This document shows, piece by piece, positions 15,812 to 22,910 of a stretch of DNA of 64,000 nucleotides. Origin of the DNA: an uncultured Eubacteriales bacterium. GTDB lineage: Bacteria; Bacillota; Clostridia; Oscillospirales; Acutalibacteraceae. The first letter of the stretch is position 1; the number at the start of each line of letters is the position of its first letter. The notes under the pieces were generated by a model that was given only the letters and a program-made list of their open reading frames with translations, had not been told where the DNA came from and made no database searches. Location: positions 15,346 through 79,345 of the forward strand of contig CAKTVV010000015.1 in the NCBI GenBank assembly GCA_934630515.1. The letters are read 5' to 3'. Made by a program: the position numbers and the translations under genes.

Positions 15812-15840
15812 TTGACAAATCCCTCGGGAATCGGTACACT
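15812..15840 (+). promoter_or_regulatory. tRNA-Arg promoter
   Basis: TTGACA (15812-15817), 17 bases, TACACT (15835-15840), starting transcription just before the 5' half of the split tRNA. After the insertion it also drives the intact tRNA-Arg at 15960. Confidence 0.85.
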
Positions 15841-15854
15841 AACAGTCGATATAT

Positions 15855-15893
15855 GTCTCCGTAGCTCAGTAAGATAGAGCGATCGCCTCCTAA
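15855..15893 (+). pseudogene. 5' half of a split tRNA-Arg(CCU) gene
   Basis: The sequence has an acceptor 5' strand GTCTCCG, TA at positions 8-9, a D-arm GCTC...GAGC, the anticodon-stem 5' strand ATCGC and the anticodon loop CTCCTAA. After that it stops resembling a tRNA: the next bases cannot pair with ATCGC and no T-arm or CGGAGAC-like acceptor strand follows. The matching 3' half is at 18401-18445. Joined, the halves form a complete cloverleaf with ATCGC/GCGAT and GTCTCCG/CGGGGAC stems (one G-U pair). Confidence 0.9.
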
Positions 15894-15959
15894 GGTGTTA
15901 CTTTATCGCTCGCCTTTTCAAAAAAGCAAAGGGTTATACGTTCAAATCTTATCGTATAT

Positions 15960-16036
15960 GCGCTTGTACCTCAGCAGGATAGAGGGTCCGCCTCCTAAGC
16001 GGAACGCCCCCGGTTCGAATCCGGGCAAGCGCGCCA
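15960..16036 (+). tRNA. tRNA-Arg(CCU), complete, carried by the element
   Basis: The cloverleaf is GCGCTTG/CAAGCGC acceptor, CCTC/GAGG D-stem, TCCGC/GCGGA anticodon stem with loop CTCCTAA (anticodon CCT at 15994-15996), CCCGG/CCGGG T-stem with loop TTCGAAT, discriminator G and encoded CCA. It reads AGG codons. Its sequence differs from the split host tRNA, so it is not a simple repair of that gene. It lies 66 bp downstream of the broken half, under the same promoter, and is followed by a terminator. Confidence 0.95.
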
Positions 16037-16071
16037 AAAAGTGCCGAAAACACTATGTTTTTGGCACTTTT
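16036..16071 (+). terminator. Terminator after tRNA-Arg
   Basis: AAAAGTGCC...AAAAC pairs with GTTTT...GGCACTTTT immediately after the CCA end, giving a T-rich tail. Confidence 0.8.
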
Positions 16072-16164
16072 ACTTTTCTTCGCTCACATATTTTCTTGAG
16101 TGAGATTTCATGTTTTCGGATAGTAAGCCAAAATCGGACTTTTATTGCAACCCGTCAAAATTCT

Positions 16165-16240
16165 TGCTAATTGCGATTAGCAGAAAATCAGCGTTTTGCT
16201 AATTGTCTGCTAATCGGTTTTTTATCAAAAATCTGCTAAT
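16165..16240. repeat. Left cluster of TGCTAAT motifs (putative recombinase arm sites)
   Basis: TGCTAAT occurs at 16165-16171, 16197-16203, 16208-16214 and 16234-16240, and inverted (ATTAGCA) at 16176-16182. The same motif appears twice near the right end (18252-18258, 18263-18269) and looks like paired arm-type binding sites. Role inferred from position. Confidence 0.65.
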
Positions 16241-16271
16241 TTGCACAGGCGTATGTTACATCCATAGTCTT

Positions 16272-16300
16272 TTTGAATATTTGAAGAAATATGTTATAAT
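16272..16300 (+). promoter_or_regulatory. Promoter of the ECF sigma operon
   Basis: TTTGAA, 17 bases, TATAAT, 55 bases before the sigma factor start. A separate ECF-type autoregulatory promoter was not recognised. Confidence 0.5.
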
Positions 16301-16354
16301 TATTGTAACGTTTTGTGAGTTTTCCAATCTAATAGTTGAAAGGACGGTGAAAAT

Positions 16355-16831
16355 GTGACTGGTTTTGAAAAGCTTTACAATGAAAACCGAGACTTCATTT
16401 TCAAATATCTGATGAAAATGACACGGGATATTACGCAAACCGAAGAGTTGACACAAGAAACCTTTTTTCGTGCATATATGAACTATGCCTCTCTCAAAAA
16501 CAAGGAAAAGGCTTCCGTGTGGCTCTGCCAAATCGCAAAGAATACATATTTTGCGTGGTATAACGAACAAAAGAAAAAAGATTCTCTCGACGATCTCGAA
16601 GTGGCAAGCAGCGATGTAAGCATAGAAGATGCCTTTGTTCAAAAAGAACTTTCCCAAAAAGCATTACATTGCTTGCACGAATTAGAAGAGCCGTACAAAG
16701 AAGTATTTATGCTTTCTGTCTTTGGCGGTTTCTCGTTAAAAGACATTAGCTCGATCTTCGTAAAAAGCGAAAGCTGGGCACGAGTTACATTTTACCGTGC
16801 CAAGCAAAAACTATTAGAAAGAATGAGGTAA
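16355..16831 (+). CDS. ECF RNA polymerase sigma factor
   Basis: A 158-residue sigma-70 family protein with only regions 2 and 4. Region 2 (about residues 8-75) includes RDITQTEELTQETFFRAYMNY and the WLCQIAKNTYFAWYN segment. Region 4 (about 98-155) has LEEPYKEVFMLSVFGGFSLKDISSIF followed by the recognition helix ARVTFYRAKQKL. The GTG start at 16355 is favoured: the overlapping ATG at 16353 is immediately followed by TGA, and GAAAGGACGG lies upstream. It is followed after four bases by an anti-sigma gene. A/T-rich codon use sets it apart from chromosomal neighbours. Confidence 0.9.
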   Translation: MTGFEKLYNENRDFIFKYLMKMTRDITQTEELTQETFFRAYMNYASLKNKEKASVWLCQIAKNTYFAWYNEQKKKDSLDDLEVASSDVSIEDAFVQKELSQKALHCLHELEEPYKEVFMLSVFGGFSLKDISSIFVKSESWARVTFYRAKQKLLERMR

Positions 16832-16835
16832 CGAT

Positions 16836-17465
16836 ATGAATTGTAACATTGTTAAGGATTTGATCCCACTGTACATTGACGGATGTTGCAGTGAGGAAAG
16901 CGAAAAGGTTGTTGAAGAACATATTAGAGATTGCGGCGATTGCAAGCGACTTCTTGAAGATATGAAATCGTCCTCCGATATTATCACGGTTTCGGAGTCA
17001 CCGAAAACTTTCAGCAAGCTTAACGATTGGAAAGCTTCTGTTTTACAGTCGGTTTTGTTGTTTCTTTCATTTGCTTTGATTACCGTTGGAGTTGCCCTAG
17101 AGGCAAGAACACCGTCGGGTATTGGAAATGGCTTTTGGGCGTTGAATCTCGTTATTCCGGCAACCGGATTTATGCTATCACTGGCAAATTGGTATTTTAT
17201 AAGAGTATATAAAAACAGAAAGAGTTTTTCCTTGTTTTCTTTGATTGCTACTCTTGGTATCACATTATGTGCATATATATGGTCTGGTTTTCACTATGAA
17301 CTGAATGTTTTTGAGTTGTTTTCTGAATGTGATTTTGTTGAGTTTTTAGATGTCATGCAAGGCATATTGTTCCTTAATGGTCTTGGAATTGTATTAACAA
17401 TTGTATTTTGCACTTTATCCAAAATACTCTCAAACCAATACGCAAAGATGTTGGGGAAAGAGTAA
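16836..17465 (+). CDS. Zinc-finger (zf-HC2) anti-sigma factor, membrane-bound
   Basis: A 209-residue protein. The N-terminal cytoplasmic domain has the anti-sigma zinc motif H29-x3-C33-x2-C36 in EEHIRDCGDCKRLL. Four hydrophobic segments follow (about residues 65-85, 95-120, 132-150 and 168-195). Proteins of this type bind and hold the partner ECF sigma factor until a membrane signal arrives. GAGGTA precedes the start, and the gene sits four bases after the sigma factor, the standard arrangement. Confidence 0.88.
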   Translation: MNCNIVKDLIPLYIDGCCSEESEKVVEEHIRDCGDCKRLLEDMKSSSDIITVSESPKTFSKLNDWKASVLQSVLLFLSFALITVGVALEARTPSGIGNGFWALNLVIPATGFMLSLANWYFIRVYKNRKSFSLFSLIATLGITLCAYIWSGFHYELNVFELFSECDFVEFLDVMQGILFLNGLGIVLTIVFCTLSKILSNQYAKMLGKE

Positions 17466-17474
17466 GGTGATTAT

Positions 17475-18179
17475 ATGAAAAAAGCAATATCAATTTTGAT
17501 GTGCTTGTTATTTGTACTGGCAATACTGTATCCTGCAGGTGTAATAATAACAGCGTGTTTCGGATATAGCTTTGAACTTATCAGTGTTTCGGCTTTTGCG
17601 ATCGCTATTGCCGCACTATCCGTGTGCATAGTCGTCCTTGATCTTGTTTGTAAAAACACGCTTGAAAATAACACAATACGGATTCTTTTGGCGATTATCA
17701 CTCCATTGTCTTTGATCAATGCTGTATTTTATATTTTTAAGTGTTCGCAAATTTGTGTAATAGTAAGCGTATTGCTTTCTGCAGGTTGTTGCTGTTACTT
17801 AACGGTTAAATACGGAAAACCCTTGACACTCAAAGTTGTCGCATTGGTTTTGTCTGCACTAATGATTTTGCCTATTTGTTTCTTCAGTTTTATTGCCTTA
17901 ATTTTCGGCAACATTGGTCAAAACACAGTTGTACAAACTGTTGAATCTCCGAGTGGAAAATACTACGCTCAAGTTATTGACAGCGACCAAGGTGCACTCG
18001 GCGGAGATACCCTTGTTGATGTTTATGAAAAAAGCAAAATCAATGCAATTCTTTTCAAAATTGAAAAGAAACCTCAACGAGTTTACTTTGGTGATTGGGG
18101 CGAATTTGAAAACATGCAGATCCATTGGAAGGACGATAATTGCTTAGTAATCAACTCGCTTGAATATGAAATAGAATAA
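17475..18179 (+). CDS. Membrane protein with DUF5412-like C-terminal domain
   Basis: A 234-residue protein with four to five hydrophobic helices in the first 150 residues, then an outside domain. The latter reads VQTVESPSGKYYAQVIDSDQGALGGDTLVDV and ends in WKDDNCLVINSLEYEIE. That pattern, a short Ser-Pro-x-Gly-Lys-Tyr motif and a closing Trp-x-x-x-x-x-Leu/Val-x-Ile-Asn, resembles DUF5412 proteins found after ECF sigma/anti-sigma pairs. AAGGTGA lies four bases before the ATG. It may be the target or sensor of the sigma system; this is inference. Confidence 0.65.
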   Translation: MKKAISILMCLLFVLAILYPAGVIITACFGYSFELISVSAFAIAIAALSVCIVVLDLVCKNTLENNTIRILLAIITPLSLINAVFYIFKCSQICVIVSVLLSAGCCCYLTVKYGKPLTLKVVALVLSALMILPICFFSFIALIFGNIGQNTVVQTVESPSGKYYAQVIDSDQGALGGDTLVDVYEKSKINAILFKIEKKPQRVYFGDWGEFENMQIHWKDDNCLVINSLEYEIE

Positions 18180-18334
18180 CACTATAAAATACTGCAAGTA
18201 ATTTCGAAACATTTTGCAGCAATATTACCTTTACCCTAATTCAAGCCTCCTTGCTAATCGCCTGCTAATCAAACGCAGTAAAACAGTATAAAATCAGCGG
18301 TAACGGCGTAACACAAGATAATACTTTAGTTTTA

Positions 18335-18360
18335 AAAATCCCCTGACAGCAGGGGATTTT
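18335..18360 (+). terminator. Terminator at the right end of the element
   Basis: AAAATCCCCTG pairs with CAGGGGATTTT around a short ACAG loop. Confidence 0.85.
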
Positions 18361-18400
18361 TAGGTATTATAGGGGAACCCGTTTGTGTTTTCATTGGTAT

Positions 18401-18445
18401 CTCCTAAGCGATAGGCTGTTGGTTCGACTCCAATCGGGGACGCCA
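18401..18445 (+). pseudogene. 3' half of the split tRNA-Arg(CCU) gene
   Basis: Starts at the anticodon loop CTCCTAA, then the stem strand GCGAT, a five-base variable region, T-arm GTTGG-TTCGACT-CCAAT, acceptor CGGGGAC, discriminator G and CCA. It complements the half at 15855-15893 exactly. Upstream sequence is element DNA with no D-arm or acceptor partner, so this piece alone cannot be a tRNA. Confidence 0.9.
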
Positions 18446-18447
18446 AG

Positions 18448-18485
18448 GAGCGGCAAGCATCGACCGGGTGCTTGCCGCTCTTTTC
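18448..18485 (+). terminator. Original tRNA-Arg terminator
   Basis: GAGCGGCAAGCA pairs with TGCTTGCCGCTC, followed by TTTT. It lies two bases after the CCA of the stranded 3' half, marking the end of the original tRNA transcription unit. Confidence 0.85.
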
Positions 18486-18528
18486 GTTGTGATAAGTATA
18501 CTAAGGCGGATTCTGTCGAACCGCTCCG

Positions 18529-18557
18529 TTGCACTTTTATCGTTTTTCTGCTATACT
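18529..18557 (+). promoter_or_regulatory. Promoter of the GNAT-fusion gene
   Basis: TTGCAC, 17 bases, TATACT; the leader to the coding start is about 130 bases and holds no further recognised element. Confidence 0.75.
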
Positions 18558-18695
18558 GATTCCGTTCGATCATACGGCTGCGAAGAACGGCGCCTTTACT
18601 GCTGTACAGGGTGCAAAACGGGAAAACGGCACAGGATGGCGGGGCAGCTGATATGAAGATACGGAAAAGAGCCGTACAGGGGGAGAATGGTGGAA

Positions 18696-20954
18696 ATGTC
18701 GATGAAGCTGAGACAATTGGAGGCGGCGGACAAGGTGGCCGTACAGGAGCTGTTCGGGGTATGCTTTGCGCAGGATGCCTACTATTGCCGCCTGTTAGAC
18801 GACACGGAAAACATGGGCTGCACCTTTGCCGAGAGTCTTGCCTACTGTTTGGGCAACGGGCTGAGCCGGGGTGTGTTTGACGGGCAGCAGCTGGTGGCGT
18901 TTGCGCTGCTGCTGGACTACGGACAGACCCGCCGGGAGCAGCCGAATATGTTTGATGAGATCTTTGGCCGGGCGCCGGGGCAGCCAAAATCCTATGAGGA
19001 GGCGCTGCATCAGCGTATACAGGCGTTGGAGGGGCAGGTGCTGTATTTGCTGTCGCTGGCCGTGGCGCCGGCGTATCGGCGGCAGGGATTAGCGGCCGGT
19101 CTGGTGGATACGGTGCTGGAGGCGTATCCCCGATGCCATCTGGTAGCGGACGTATCCAACGAGGCCTCCCTGTCCCTATACAGACGGCGGAATTTCCGGC
19201 TGGAGACGCTGCAGCCCGGCTATTTTTATGTGGAGCATCGGCAGAATACCGCTCTGTCTACGGTGGAATTTTCCGGCTCGGTGCGGGTGCTGGTTCCCGA
19301 TCCGGCGCTGCTTGTTCGTTGGGAATGCTCATTTGAGGCAGAGGGGACGGTGCTGCTGCCGGGCTATACGGTGCATGACAGCGCCGGGATCCCCGGCTTT
19401 TATGCGCAGGCGGACGACGTTTGTACAGCCCATCGGGTGCGGCTGGACTATCCGACCCTGCTGCGGCTGCAGCGGCGGCTGAATCCGGCGCAGGTGCGGG
19501 AATGCTTTGCCGGTAACACAGTGTTTTATGCTCAGCTGCGTCCCTATGCCCAGCCACCGCTGCTGAATGCTGCCCTGTCCGCTATGCTGCCCGCCCGCCG
19601 GGCGGAATGGAGCCTGATTCCCGACGTGTATGTGTCGGTGCCGATGCAATACGAGCAGCTGCCCGCTTCGGCGGCGGACATGGAGCCGTCCAATGGAACA
19701 CGGCTGCTGGAAAACATGGCGTTTCGCACCTATTATGAGGCGGGGGTGCCCTCGCAGGTGGCACGAGTGGACGATCTTGCGTCCTTCAAGCAGCGCATCG
19801 AGCGGCGTTATCTGGGGCGGGTGCGGCTGCAGATACTGGCGGAGGTCACGCCGGAGGACTATCTCACCCCGAGCGAGGGAATCGGTCCGCCTGCCGAGGT
19901 GGAGCTGTTTCTTTCCGTTGACCGGGCCAGCCGGTGCGCCGTGCTGACGTGGTTTTCCCTGTCCTGTCCGTTTCTCGTCAGTCACCTGTTCGACAATGTG
20001 ATCTCCAACCGGGCGGTGGTGATTACGGACGGGGGAGAGGCGGTCAATTTCTATAATTACATTGAGGAGCGATACGGGTGTATTCGTCGGGGCACACCGA
20101 AGATCTTTGCGGTGTTTCCTGCCGACCGGCATACCCTGACGGACAGCCAGATGGCGTCTCTGCTGGCGTGCGAGACGATCTATCCCGCCGGAGAAAATTT
20201 TGGCAAGATCATTGACCGGGACATTGTGGCGGCGGTGGAGAGTCCGCAGGGCATGGGGCAATACGACCGGGCGTTTGTGTGTGCCTATCGCAATGCGGTG
20301 CTGCAATTTTCCGAGGATTTCTCCGGCAGCATTCGGGAGCGACTGTGCGAGGAGTCAATTACACTGTTTTATGTGGAGCTGATCCTGTTTGAAGAGGCAG
20401 CAATCCATATGGCGGATCGGGGGATCGTGAAGCTGTTTTCCTCTGAGGATGCCCGGGATCCGGTGGCATTTCTTGCACAGGCGGACGCCATCTACGATGC
20501 CTATGCCGGCACCATTGATTTCTGGGATGCCAAGGTGAACTATCCCACCTCCCAGAAGTCCATTGCCATGCTGCGGGAGGCGTTTGCTATTCGGGAGCAG
20601 CTGGAGGATATGTGGCGCAATCAGAAGCAGCTGAAAACGGTGTTTGAGACGAAATCCGACTTGATCGATCGGAAGGATTCCAAACGTATGGACATTTCGC
20701 TGGCGGTTTTATCGCTGCTGACGGTGTTTTCGGCGTGGAATGACAGCTATGACTATCTCACTAAATGGGCAGGTACGCTGCCGGATGCGGTGATATTTTT
20801 GCTGCAGCGGGCGATGTTTGCGCTGGTGCTGCTGATGGTTGGGTATTATGCCTGTACCCAGCTGCTCGGCGGGCGGCGTAAAAAACGGAAAGCCCGGAAA
20901 AAGCAGAATGACCGGAAAAGTCGCCGTACGGGGGAGAAACGGCAACGCCGCTGA
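18696..20954 (+). CDS. GNAT acetyltransferase fused to a large C-terminal membrane module
   Basis: A 752-residue protein. Residues 1 to about 170 form a GNAT fold, with the acetyl-CoA loop in LAVAPAYRRQGLAAGLVDTVLEA and a closing SLYRRRNFRLETLQPGYF. The remaining 580 residues are not a family I recognise. They include a helical stretch (DDTEN-free, Glu/Gln-rich) leading into two hydrophobic segments at about 665-685 and 700-725, and a strongly basic tail rich in Lys/Arg. The end resembles CorA-type topology only in outline. ATG 18696 is chosen from GGGGGAGA spacing; ATG 18687 and 18702 are in frame nearby. Substrate and role unknown. Confidence 0.7.
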   Translation: MSMKLRQLEAADKVAVQELFGVCFAQDAYYCRLLDDTENMGCTFAESLAYCLGNGLSRGVFDGQQLVAFALLLDYGQTRREQPNMFDEIFGRAPGQPKSYEEALHQRIQALEGQVLYLLSLAVAPAYRRQGLAAGLVDTVLEAYPRCHLVADVSNEASLSLYRRRNFRLETLQPGYFYVEHRQNTALSTVEFSGSVRVLVPDPALLVRWECSFEAEGTVLLPGYTVHDSAGIPGFYAQADDVCTAHRVRLDYPTLLRLQRRLNPAQVRECFAGNTVFYAQLRPYAQPPLLNAALSAMLPARRAEWSLIPDVYVSVPMQYEQLPASAADMEPSNGTRLLENMAFRTYYEAGVPSQVARVDDLASFKQRIERRYLGRVRLQILAEVTPEDYLTPSEGIGPPAEVELFLSVDRASRCAVLTWFSLSCPFLVSHLFDNVISNRAVVITDGGEAVNFYNYIEERYGCIRRGTPKIFAVFPADRHTLTDSQMASLLACETIYPAGENFGKIIDRDIVAAVESPQGMGQYDRAFVCAYRNAVLQFSEDFSGSIRERLCEESITLFYVELILFEEAAIHMADRGIVKLFSSEDARDPVAFLAQADAIYDAYAGTIDFWDAKVNYPTSQKSIAMLREAFAIREQLEDMWRNQKQLKTVFETKSDLIDRKDSKRMDISLAVLSLLTVFSAWNDSYDYLTKWAGTLPDAVIFLLQRAMFALVLLMVGYYACTQLLGGRRKKRKARKKQNDRKSRRTGEKRQRR

Positions 20955-21220
20955 CAAACCGGAGGTGTGGGGGATGGATATGCGCCCGGTTAGGATACAT
21001 CTCGGTGACTGCCCGTCCGTGCCCGGCGAGAAATAGGTCCTGGCGGCAGTCCACAACTGCCCTCAAAGGCAGAACCGGAAAAGCCAAAGAAACCAAAAAC
21101 CCGGGAAACCAAAAGACCAAAACTCTAATAGACCAAAAAATTGAAACTCCAAAATTCCAAAAGCCAAAAACCGCCCGGACTCGGCTATGTCATCAGAGTT
21201 CGGGCGGTAGCAGTTAGCGA
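20955..21220. other. Noncoding stretch with CCAAAA-rich low complexity
   Basis: No credible gene. Bases about 21075-21170 are an A/C-rich low-complexity run in which CCAAAA recurs about ten times. A weak inverted repeat GCCCGGACTC...GAGTTCGGGC is at 21172-21205. Confidence 0.6.
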
Positions 21221-21249
21221 AAGCTCCCCGGCACAGCCGGGGAGCTTTT
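21221..21249. terminator. Terminator downstream of the GNAT-fusion gene
   Basis: AAGCTCCCCGGC pairs with GCCGGGGAGCTT around ACA, followed by TTTT. Confidence 0.85.
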
Positions 21250-21276
21250 GTGTCGATGCGTATTTGTTTTTGCAGC

Positions 21277-21441
21277 GCTCCGGCGCAGGGCGACTGCCCG
21301 CCGCCGAGCCAGTCTATCGTACTACTTCATAGCTCCGGCACAGGGTAACCGCTCGCTACTGAACCAATCTATCGTATTACTTCATAGCTCCGGTGCAGGG
21401 TAGCCGCTCGCCGCCAAGTCAGTCTATTGTACTACTTCATA
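21277..21441. repeat. Three exact-length 55-bp tandem repeats at the end of an XRE gene
   Basis: Units 21277-21331, 21332-21386 and 21387-21441 each begin GCTCCGG and end TACTTCATA. The third unit includes the last codons and stop of the minus-strand regulator at 21432, so the gene's 3' end has been copied downstream twice. Confidence 0.9.
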
Positions 21442-21737
21442 TAGCGGGCGATGGCGGTCAAATGCTCCAGCTTATCCCGATCAAGGCGGCGGGCGGCGTC
21501 CAGAAGCGCCTGCAGCCACGCCGGTTCCGCTACCTCTTCGGCGAAAAACTCCTGCGGGGTGATGTGCAGGTAATCGCAGATATAGAAAAAACCGGTCATG
21601 GAAGGAAAAACCAAGCCGTTTTCAATACTCCGGATATATCCGGCGCTTTGTCCCATGGATAAGCTCATATCCCGGGCGGACACCCCACGGGCTTGGCGCA
21701 GCTTAGCCAGCCGCAGGGCAAACTCCTCTTTCGTCAT
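21432..21737 (-). CDS. XRE-family transcriptional regulator 1
   Basis: A 101-residue DNA-binding protein. The Cro/CI helix-turn-helix covers about residues 7-60: RLAKLRQARGVSARDMSLSMGQSAGYIRSIENG, then the FFYICDYLHITPQEFF segment. The rest is a short helical tail. It is a close paralogue of the next upstream gene (71 bp away, same strand), likely by tandem duplication. No effector domain. Its stop lies inside a 55-bp repeat. Confidence 0.85.
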   Translation of the reverse strand: MTKEEFALRLAKLRQARGVSARDMSLSMGQSAGYIRSIENGLVFPSMTGFFYICDYLHITPQEFFAEEVAEPAWLQALLDAARRLDRDKLEHLTAIARYMK

Positions 21738-21810
21738 GGTGCTTCACCGCTGTTTGCTCATTCTGTTCCGGATCGCCGGGTCATAGGGGAGGGGCAGCGG
21801 CTAATTGGGG

Positions 21811-22134
21811 TTATTTGTCGGATCTCCGCCCTGCCATATCCCGCATGATGGCGGTCAGGTGCTGCAGCTGTTCCCGATTGAGCCGTTTGGCGGCGTTCAT
21901 CACGTCCTGCAGCCAGACCGGTTCTTCCACATCCTCGGCGAAAAATTCCTGTGGGGTGATGTGCAGATAGTCGCAGATATAGAAAATGCCGGTCAGAGAC
22001 GGCATAGACTTGCCGCTCTCAATATTGCTGATATATCCGGGATTCTGACCCATAGAAAGGCTCATATCCCGTGCGGAAACGCCTCGGGATTGGCGCAATT
22101 TAGCTAACCGTAAAGCAAAATCCTGTTCAGTCAT
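21811..22134 (-). CDS. XRE-family transcriptional regulator 2
   Basis: A 107-residue paralogue of the neighbouring regulator, sharing ALRLAKLRQ-RGVSARDMSLSMGQ and YICDYLHITPQEFFAE. The ATG at 22134 aligns with the start of the paralogue; TTG 22146, directly against AAAGGTGG, is a less likely start. The divergent promoter region with the SLOG gene contains TTTAGTAGTCAA and TTTAGTCAA, which could be an operator; this is unproven. Confidence 0.85.
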   Translation of the reverse strand: MTEQDFALRLAKLRQSRGVSARDMSLSMGQNPGYISNIESGKSMPSLTGIFYICDYLHITPQEFFAEDVEEPVWLQDVMNAAKRLNREQLQHLTAIMRDMAGRRSDK

Positions 22135-22191
22135 AAGCAGTTTCAACCACCTTTTATACTATTTTAGTAGTCAAAATTTAGTCAATGTGGG

Positions 22192-22220
22192 TTGACAGGC
22201 TACGTTTTTGACTGTAAAAT
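22192..22220 (+). promoter_or_regulatory. Promoter of the SLOG gene
   Basis: TTGACA, 17 bases, TAAAAT with an upstream TG extension. It lies back-to-back with the promoter region of the XRE regulator. Confidence 0.8.
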
Positions 22221-22260
22221 GGAAATAAGGCTATGGATTGGATTCGGTGGTGGTTGACAG

Positions 22261-22788
22261 ATGATGGAGAATACCCAAATAACGTGCTGCTTCATCGGAC
22301 ATCGAAAAATAGCGGAGCCGGAAACGCTGCGGGTAAGGCTCCGCTATGAGGTGGAGCAGCTGATCCGGCGGGGCGTGGTGCAGTTTGTGTTCGGCGACCG
22401 CTCGGAATTCAACGACCTGTGCTATGAGGTGGTGACGGAGCTGCAGGAGACCTACCCCCGGATTCGGCGGATCCAGTTTCGGGTGACCTATCCGGTGGTG
22501 GATGCCTATACGCTGCGGTTTGTGCAGGGCGGCTACGACGAGAGCTATTTCCCCGAGGAGATCCGCCGGGCGGGGCGGGCAGCGTATGTGGAGCGCAACC
22601 GGGCGATGATCCGAGCCAGCCAATACTGCGTTTTCTACTACGATCCGCTGTATACGCCGCAGCCCCGTCGCCGCACCCGGCGTGCAGCGCCCCAAAGCGG
22701 CACCCGGCTCGCCTATCAGTATGCGCAGCAGACCGGCAAAATACGCATCGATCTCTACCCGCCGCCGCCCGCCGACGAGGTTCGCTGA
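22261..22788 (+). CDS. SLOG-family (DUF1273-like) protein
   Basis: A 175-residue protein beginning with TCCFIGHRKI, the nucleotide-binding-like motif of DUF1273/YpsA-type SLOG proteins. VVQFVFGDRSEFNDLCYEVV and RNRAMIRASQYCVFYYDP are further conserved blocks. SLOG proteins bind nucleotide-derived ligands; some work in defence or stress, but this subgroup has no fixed role. The C-terminal part is Pro/Arg-rich and probably disordered. It is divergent from two XRE regulators that could control it. Confidence 0.75.
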   Translation: MMENTQITCCFIGHRKIAEPETLRVRLRYEVEQLIRRGVVQFVFGDRSEFNDLCYEVVTELQETYPRIRRIQFRVTYPVVDAYTLRFVQGGYDESYFPEEIRRAGRAAYVERNRAMIRASQYCVFYYDPLYTPQPRRRTRRAAPQSGTRLAYQYAQQTGKIRIDLYPPPPADEVR

Positions 22789-22841
22789 GGGGCGGTTTTC
22801 CGGCCAAGCTTAAAAATATGTCGAAATTATGAAATTGGGGG

Positions 22842-22870
22842 TTGACAAACGGTTCAGACCCGTGTATAAT
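22842..22870 (+). promoter_or_regulatory. Consensus promoter of pyrR-uraA
   Basis: TTGACA, 17 bases, TATAAT: a perfect consensus, consistent with control mainly at the downstream attenuator. Confidence 0.9.
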
Positions 22871-22910
22871 GCGCTGTAGAAAAAAGGTTCTTCTTTAAGA
22901 GCGGTACCGT

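Larger units (their letters stand above)
15887..18408. mobile_element. 2.5 kb AT-rich integrated element splitting tRNA-Arg(CCU)
   Basis: The insertion is bounded by an 8-bp direct repeat CTCCTAAG, the anticodon-loop sequence of the target tRNA, at 15887-15894 and 18401-18408. It contains a complete tRNA-Arg(CCU), an ECF sigma factor, a zf-HC2 anti-sigma factor and a DUF5412-like protein. Its base composition is visibly far richer in A/T than either flank. TGCTAAT motifs cluster near both ends (five at 16165-16240, two at 18252-18270), like arm sites of a tyrosine recombinase. No recombinase, relaxase or capsid gene is inside, so it is either a remnant or a mini-element mobilised in trans. 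Confidence 0.85.

Noticed and set aside
15887..18408. Group I intron in the tRNA-Arg(CCU) anticodon loop
   Set aside because: Such introns exist at this site in other bacteria, but this insertion is 2.5 kb, carries its own promoters, tRNA and sigma operon, and shows no intron core; a recombinase-type insertion fits better.
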